This document shows positions 61,557 to 64,000 of a stretch of DNA of 64,000 bases, in pieces. The stretch is taken from assembly GCA_015075185.1 (NCBI GenBank), contig JABTUW010000009.1, positions 16,026 to 80,025 of the forward strand, given 5' to 3'. A model generated the notes under the pieces. The model had not been told where the DNA came from, made no database searches, and was given only the letters and a program-made list of their open reading frames with translations. The stretch is from Anaerolineales bacterium. GTDB lineage: Bacteria; Chloroflexota; Anaerolineae; 4572-78; J111. The translations under genes were made by a program, and so were the position numbers. Within the stretch, counting starts at the first letter, position 1, and each line of letters begins with the position of its first letter.

Positions 61557-64000
61557 GAAGAAATAGACTGGAAGCTCGGAAGGGCATTAAGACGCCCAGT
61601 TAACCAGGGCGAAGCTGGCCGTCCGGAGGTGGTTGTCGAAGAAATAGACTGGAAGCTCGGAAGGGCATTAAGACCTGCTCATTAGTTAATGCGCTTGTCG
61701 CCATAGTTTACCTCTGTAAAGAAGAAATAGACTGGAAGCTCGGAAGGGCATTAAGACTGGATGAACCGGGTGATAGCGGCCTTGATCGTCATGCGCTGAA
61801 GAAATAGACTGGAAGCTCGGAAGGGCATTAAGACCGGTTGTGACTATGGTACTATAACGACAGAAGGATAGGCAGAGAACGAAGAAATAGACTGGAAGCT
61901 CGGAAGGGCATTAAGACAACGGCTCAGATTGCCAAGCTTTTGGAGCAGGCCATCTTTTATCGAAGAAATAGACTGGAAGCTCGGAAGGGCATTAAGACCC
62001 AAAGGCTTGGATGAGGACAAACGGGGCGGTTAGATGAAGAAATAGACTGGAAGCTCGGAAGGGCATTAAGACCGAAACACCTCACAGGAACTGCGGGCGG
62101 CTTATGATATGAAGAAATAGACTGGAAGCTCGGAAGGGCATTAAGACGATCAGGTAGGCAAGGTGGTACGCAACGAGTTGTAATTGAAGAAATAGACTGG
62201 AAGCTCGGAAGGGCATTAAGACCAGTGGGTTTGGGCGTGGGAGAGGGTCCTGGGGTCTTCGTGAAGAAATAGACTGGAAGCTCGGAAGGGCATTAAGACG
62301 GGATTCTCGGTGCTGTAGTAGCGGGTTTCACTGGCGGCATAGATGAAGAAATAGACTGGAAGCTCGGAAGGGCATTAAGACATGACCACCACGGCCGGTC
62401 GAATACCTTCCCAGTATTCCCAGAAGTAATATCGAAGAAATAGACTGGAAGCTCGGAAGGGCATTAAGACTCGCATCCGTCGGGTCAATGGCATTGGGAG
62501 CGGTTGCAACCGATTGAAGAAATAGACTGGAAGCTCGGAAGGGCATTAAGACCATTTGCGGGCTTGTAAGTTTTCGATAGTTTCGGTGCTGAAGAAATAG
62601 ACTGGAAGCTCGGAAGGGCATTAAGACGCTCGAATTTCTGGTACCGGGTTTGACGCGCATCATTGCGAAGAAGAAATAGACTGGAAGCTCGGAAGGGCAT
62701 TAAGACCAGCAGCCCCCGGCTTTCCATCTCGCCCCGGTGCGCCCGCGAAGAAATAGACTGGAAGCTCGGAAGGGCATTAAGACCCTACTGCGCGGACCGA
62801 AGTCCCCGCCGGTGCATTGCGCGCCGGGAAGAAATAGACTGGAAGCTCGGAAGGGCATTAAGACCTTAACGGACCTATAGCTTCGGCACCTACAATTTCG
62901 GTGGAAGAAATAGACTGGAAGCTCGGAAGGGCATTAAGACCATTTTGCCGGCCTCATCCAAAACGACGCCATGGAGTTTCCGGGAAGAAATAGACTGGAA
63001 GCTCGGAAGGGCATTAAGACGTGCCTGTACCGTCACTGACGATACCATACCCAGTCGTATTAACGAAGAAATAGACTGGAAGCTCGGAAGGGCATTAAGA
63101 CGTGTGAAAGCTAACCGAGAGCAAATGACTGTCTAAGAGGGTGACTGGAAGAAATAGACTGGAAGCTCGGAAGGGCATTAAGACCTTCCAGCCCTCACCC
63201 AACGCGGCCATAATCGCATCCACGAAGAAATAGACTGGAAGCTCGGAAGGGCATTAAGACCAGTTATTTTGTGAGCCAGGCGGAACCCGTGCTCCGAAGA
63301 AATAGACTGGAAGCTCGGAAGGGCATTAAGACACGCACATCGCCGGTTTGATACCAGGCCAGAAGCCCGGCCGAAGAAATAGACTGGAAGCTCGGAAGGG
63401 CATTAAGACGTCACATAATCGCCGTTGGCGTCAATGTAGCCAATATCCCGCCCTGGGAAGAAATAGACTGGAAGCTCGGAAGGGCATTAAGACCTATGTT
63501 CATCTGGCCTTCACCCTTGCCCCTCCCCGGATCATCGAAGAAATAGACTGGAAGTTCGGAAGGGCATTAAGACATCTTGAAGTTCTCGCAATGTATCCAT
63601 TTTTAAGGCCTCCTTATGCGAAGAAATAGACTGGAAGCTCGGAAGGGCATTAAGACGTTTCCCATTGCGGACCGAGCCATCCTTATTCACCATACCGAAG
63701 AAATAGACTGGAAGCTCGGAAGGGCATTAAGACGTCATAGTCAGGGTGCTGCGGCATGTTTCGCCGAATCGCGGAAGAAATAGACTGGAAGCTCGGAAGG
63801 GCATTAAGACCGGGGTTTTGTACCATGCGGTGTAGTCGTCGCTGTTTTTTGTGGAAGAAATAGACTGGAAGCTCGGAAGGGCATTAAGACGTACAAAGGC
63901 CATCTCGATACCCAAAACCAGGCCGGAAGAAATAGACTGGAAGCTCGGAAGGGCATTAAGACTTCGGGGGGTGGAAGTTGGGTTCTCCGGCGTGCTCGTG
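61557..64000 (+). CRISPR. CRISPR array 2, 31 repeats, runs off the window
   Basis: 37-bp repeat GAAGAAATAGACTGG ... GGAAGGGCATTAAGAC, differing from the main array-1 repeat at two positions (AGACTGG, GGAAGGG). 31 starts were counted between 61557 and 63926 with spacers of about 36-47 bp. All but one (TTCGG at about 63555) are alike. The leader is on the left. Confidence 0.97.

Noticed and set aside
62328..63915. Reading frames with EEIDWKLGRALR or LNALPSFQSISS repeats
   Set aside because: Again the CRISPR repeat of array 2 read as protein.

Overview
The window looks like a Chloroflexota (Anaerolineae-like) chromosome segment. The signs are moderately high-GC genes, proline/threonine-rich membrane-anchored proteins, a multi-PAS hybrid kinase, a MenC plus GNAT pair, an imuA-imuB-dnaE2 mutasome behind a GAAC-N4-GTTC LexA box, and a type III-A CRISPR locus with Csx15 and a separate reverse transcriptase. 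This placement is an inference from gene content; there is no rRNA gene or complete tRNA to test it.

About 1-17.3 kb is accessory DNA. At 0.4-2.9 kb there are three integron-type gene cassettes bounded by attC-like sites, reading leftward. At 8.0-9.7 kb a further cassette (a WD40 protein) reads rightward. Each array starts beside a homologous ~55-bp attI-like element, so the two arrays lie back to back around a 5-kb phage/plasmid-like module (RadC, a Sak4-like ATPase, small proteins). No integron integrase is present. From 9.7 to 17.3 kb lies a plasmid-like integrative element: J-domain and WGR proteins, membrane proteins, an FtsK-type translocase, a DnaA-N-domain replication protein with inverted iterations and AT-rich DNA beside it, and a tyrosine recombinase next to a tRNA T-arm-like remnant.

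About 17.4-42 kb is mainly chromosomal: a duplicated response regulator (one copy frameshifted), a decayed MmeI-like methyltransferase, a hybrid histidine kinase, a secreted trypsin-like protease, a zincin with an eCIS-cargo-like N-terminus, menC and a GNAT protein, three membrane-anchored surface proteins, and the SOS mutasome. A structured RNA with its own promoter and terminator occurs twice (about 7.9 kb and 22.6 kb).

From 39.9 kb to the end is a large type III-A CRISPR-Cas locus. An ATPase-Csx3 fusion is divergent from a CARF-LuxR-HTH regulator. Then come cas10 (HD motif lost, GGDD kept), an AlbA_2-NACHT ATPase coupled into the operon, csm2-csm3-csm4-csm5, a Card1-like CARF nuclease gene broken by a 74-bp insertion with spacer-acquisition geometry, csx15, CRISPR array 1 (about 64 repeats), cas6, a membrane-anchored Csx15 paralogue, a reverse transcriptase, cas1, cas2 and CRISPR array 2 (31 repeats, running off the window). 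The inferred logic is that the Csm complex makes cyclic oligoadenylate on target RNA, CARF proteins sense it, the Csx3-type protein may tune it, the RT-Cas1-Cas2 module may take spacers from RNA, and the NACHT protein adds a possible second sensor or effector.
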